NCBI GenBank assembly: GCA_903827375.1
Contig: CAIKHZ010000155.1
Location: forward strand, 1 to 64,000
Origin: Akkermansiaceae bacterium
GTDB taxonomy: Bacteria; Verrucomicrobiota; Verrucomicrobiia; Verrucomicrobiales; Akkermansiaceae
Length of the DNA: 64,000 bases
Reading direction: 5' to 3'
Position 1 is the first letter of the stretch. Each line of letters starts with the position of its first letter. Both the position numbers and the translations under genes were made by a program. The notes under the pieces were generated by a model, which did not search any database, was not told the DNA's origin, and saw nothing but the letters and a program-made list of their open reading frames with translations. Positions 63,911 through 64,000 of this stretch are shown here, piece after piece.

Positions 63911-64000
63911 TCAATGTTGCCCGTCGAGGATGTGAGCTAGCATCGCTGCCAGATCATTCATTCTGCAGGGTTTCGAGAGATAGTCATCCATGCCGGCGGC
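63911..64000 (-). CDS. C-terminal fragment of a receiver-domain protein (response regulator or hybrid kinase), cut by window edge
   Basis: On the minus strand the last 29 codons before a TGA at 63911-63913 read AAGMDDYLSKPCRMNDLAAM and then LAHILDGQH. This is the end of a CheY-like receiver: Gly-Met-Asp-Asp-Tyr with the conserved Lys-Pro, followed by the last helix. The domain is at the protein C-terminus, as in many hybrid kinases. It converges with the permease gene, with 14 bases between the stops. Confidence 0.75.
   Translation of the reverse strand, partial: AAGMDDYLSKPCRMNDLAAMLAHILDGQH

Noticed and set aside
1-64000. CRISPR arrays, tRNA or rRNA genes, transposases, integrases, SusC/SusD pairs
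   Set aside because: I looked for regular spaced repeats, conserved RNA sequences and the protein motifs of these families and saw none.

Overview
The window is a dense, GC-rich bacterial carbohydrate-utilisation region, most likely from Verrucomicrobiota. The best taxonomic marker is a 1,205-residue protein at 6149-9766 with the prepilin-like N-terminus and length of Verru_Chthon cassette protein A. The heavy load of sulfatases, DUF1680 (GH127/146) enzymes, NPCBM-GH27/36 enzymes and LamG/PA14 domains, with no SusC/SusD pair, fits that phylum. The exact genus cannot be read from the sequence.

Layout. From 57235 down to the left edge, every gene (27, one cut by the edge) is on the minus strand with short gaps, and nearly all encode exported proteins with signal peptides. 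By family I count eight GH32 proteins (1-1377, 14593, 25320, 35687, 37148, 47156, 50166, 55130); six SASA-type acetylesterases (1414, 3227, 9804, 27711, 39346, 45524); two GH27 and one GH36 alpha-galactosidase; one GH31; three DUF1680-type beta-L-arabinofuranosidases; one GH43-like enzyme; one GH172 (DUF2961); two sulfatases; one 1,076-aa unassigned TIM-barrel-like enzyme; and the Verru_Chthon A protein with a small partner. From 57534 rightwards the genes are on the plus strand: a NarL-type sensor kinase and response regulator, then a lipoprotein / double-ATPase / permease ABC importer of the ribose-galactose type. The C-terminus of a receiver domain enters from the right edge on the minus strand.

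How it may work (inference). Exported acetylesterases and sulfatases would strip a decorated glycan. GH32, GH172, GH127/146, GH43, GH27/36 and GH31 enzymes would release fructose, arabinose, galactose and glucose/xylose outside the cytoplasm, and the ABC importer would take up monosaccharides. The number of GH32 genes plus a GH172 points to a fructose-containing substrate. No sialidase is present, so the 'sialate O-acetylesterase' name should not be taken literally.

Most notable points. Only one of the eight GH32 proteins (50166-52334) keeps the complete textbook triad. Its close paralogue at 37148-39304 has Asn for the nucleophile and Gln for the acid/base, so it is a predicted pseudoenzyme. 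Another (47156-48028) has lost about 182 codons in frame, including the acid/base block, and a sulfatase (13649-14566) has a similar in-frame internal loss. Unrelated enzymes share near-identical signal-peptide leaders. A roughly 100-bp intergenic element with a conserved hairpin occurs upstream of both a GH32 gene and the ABC importer.
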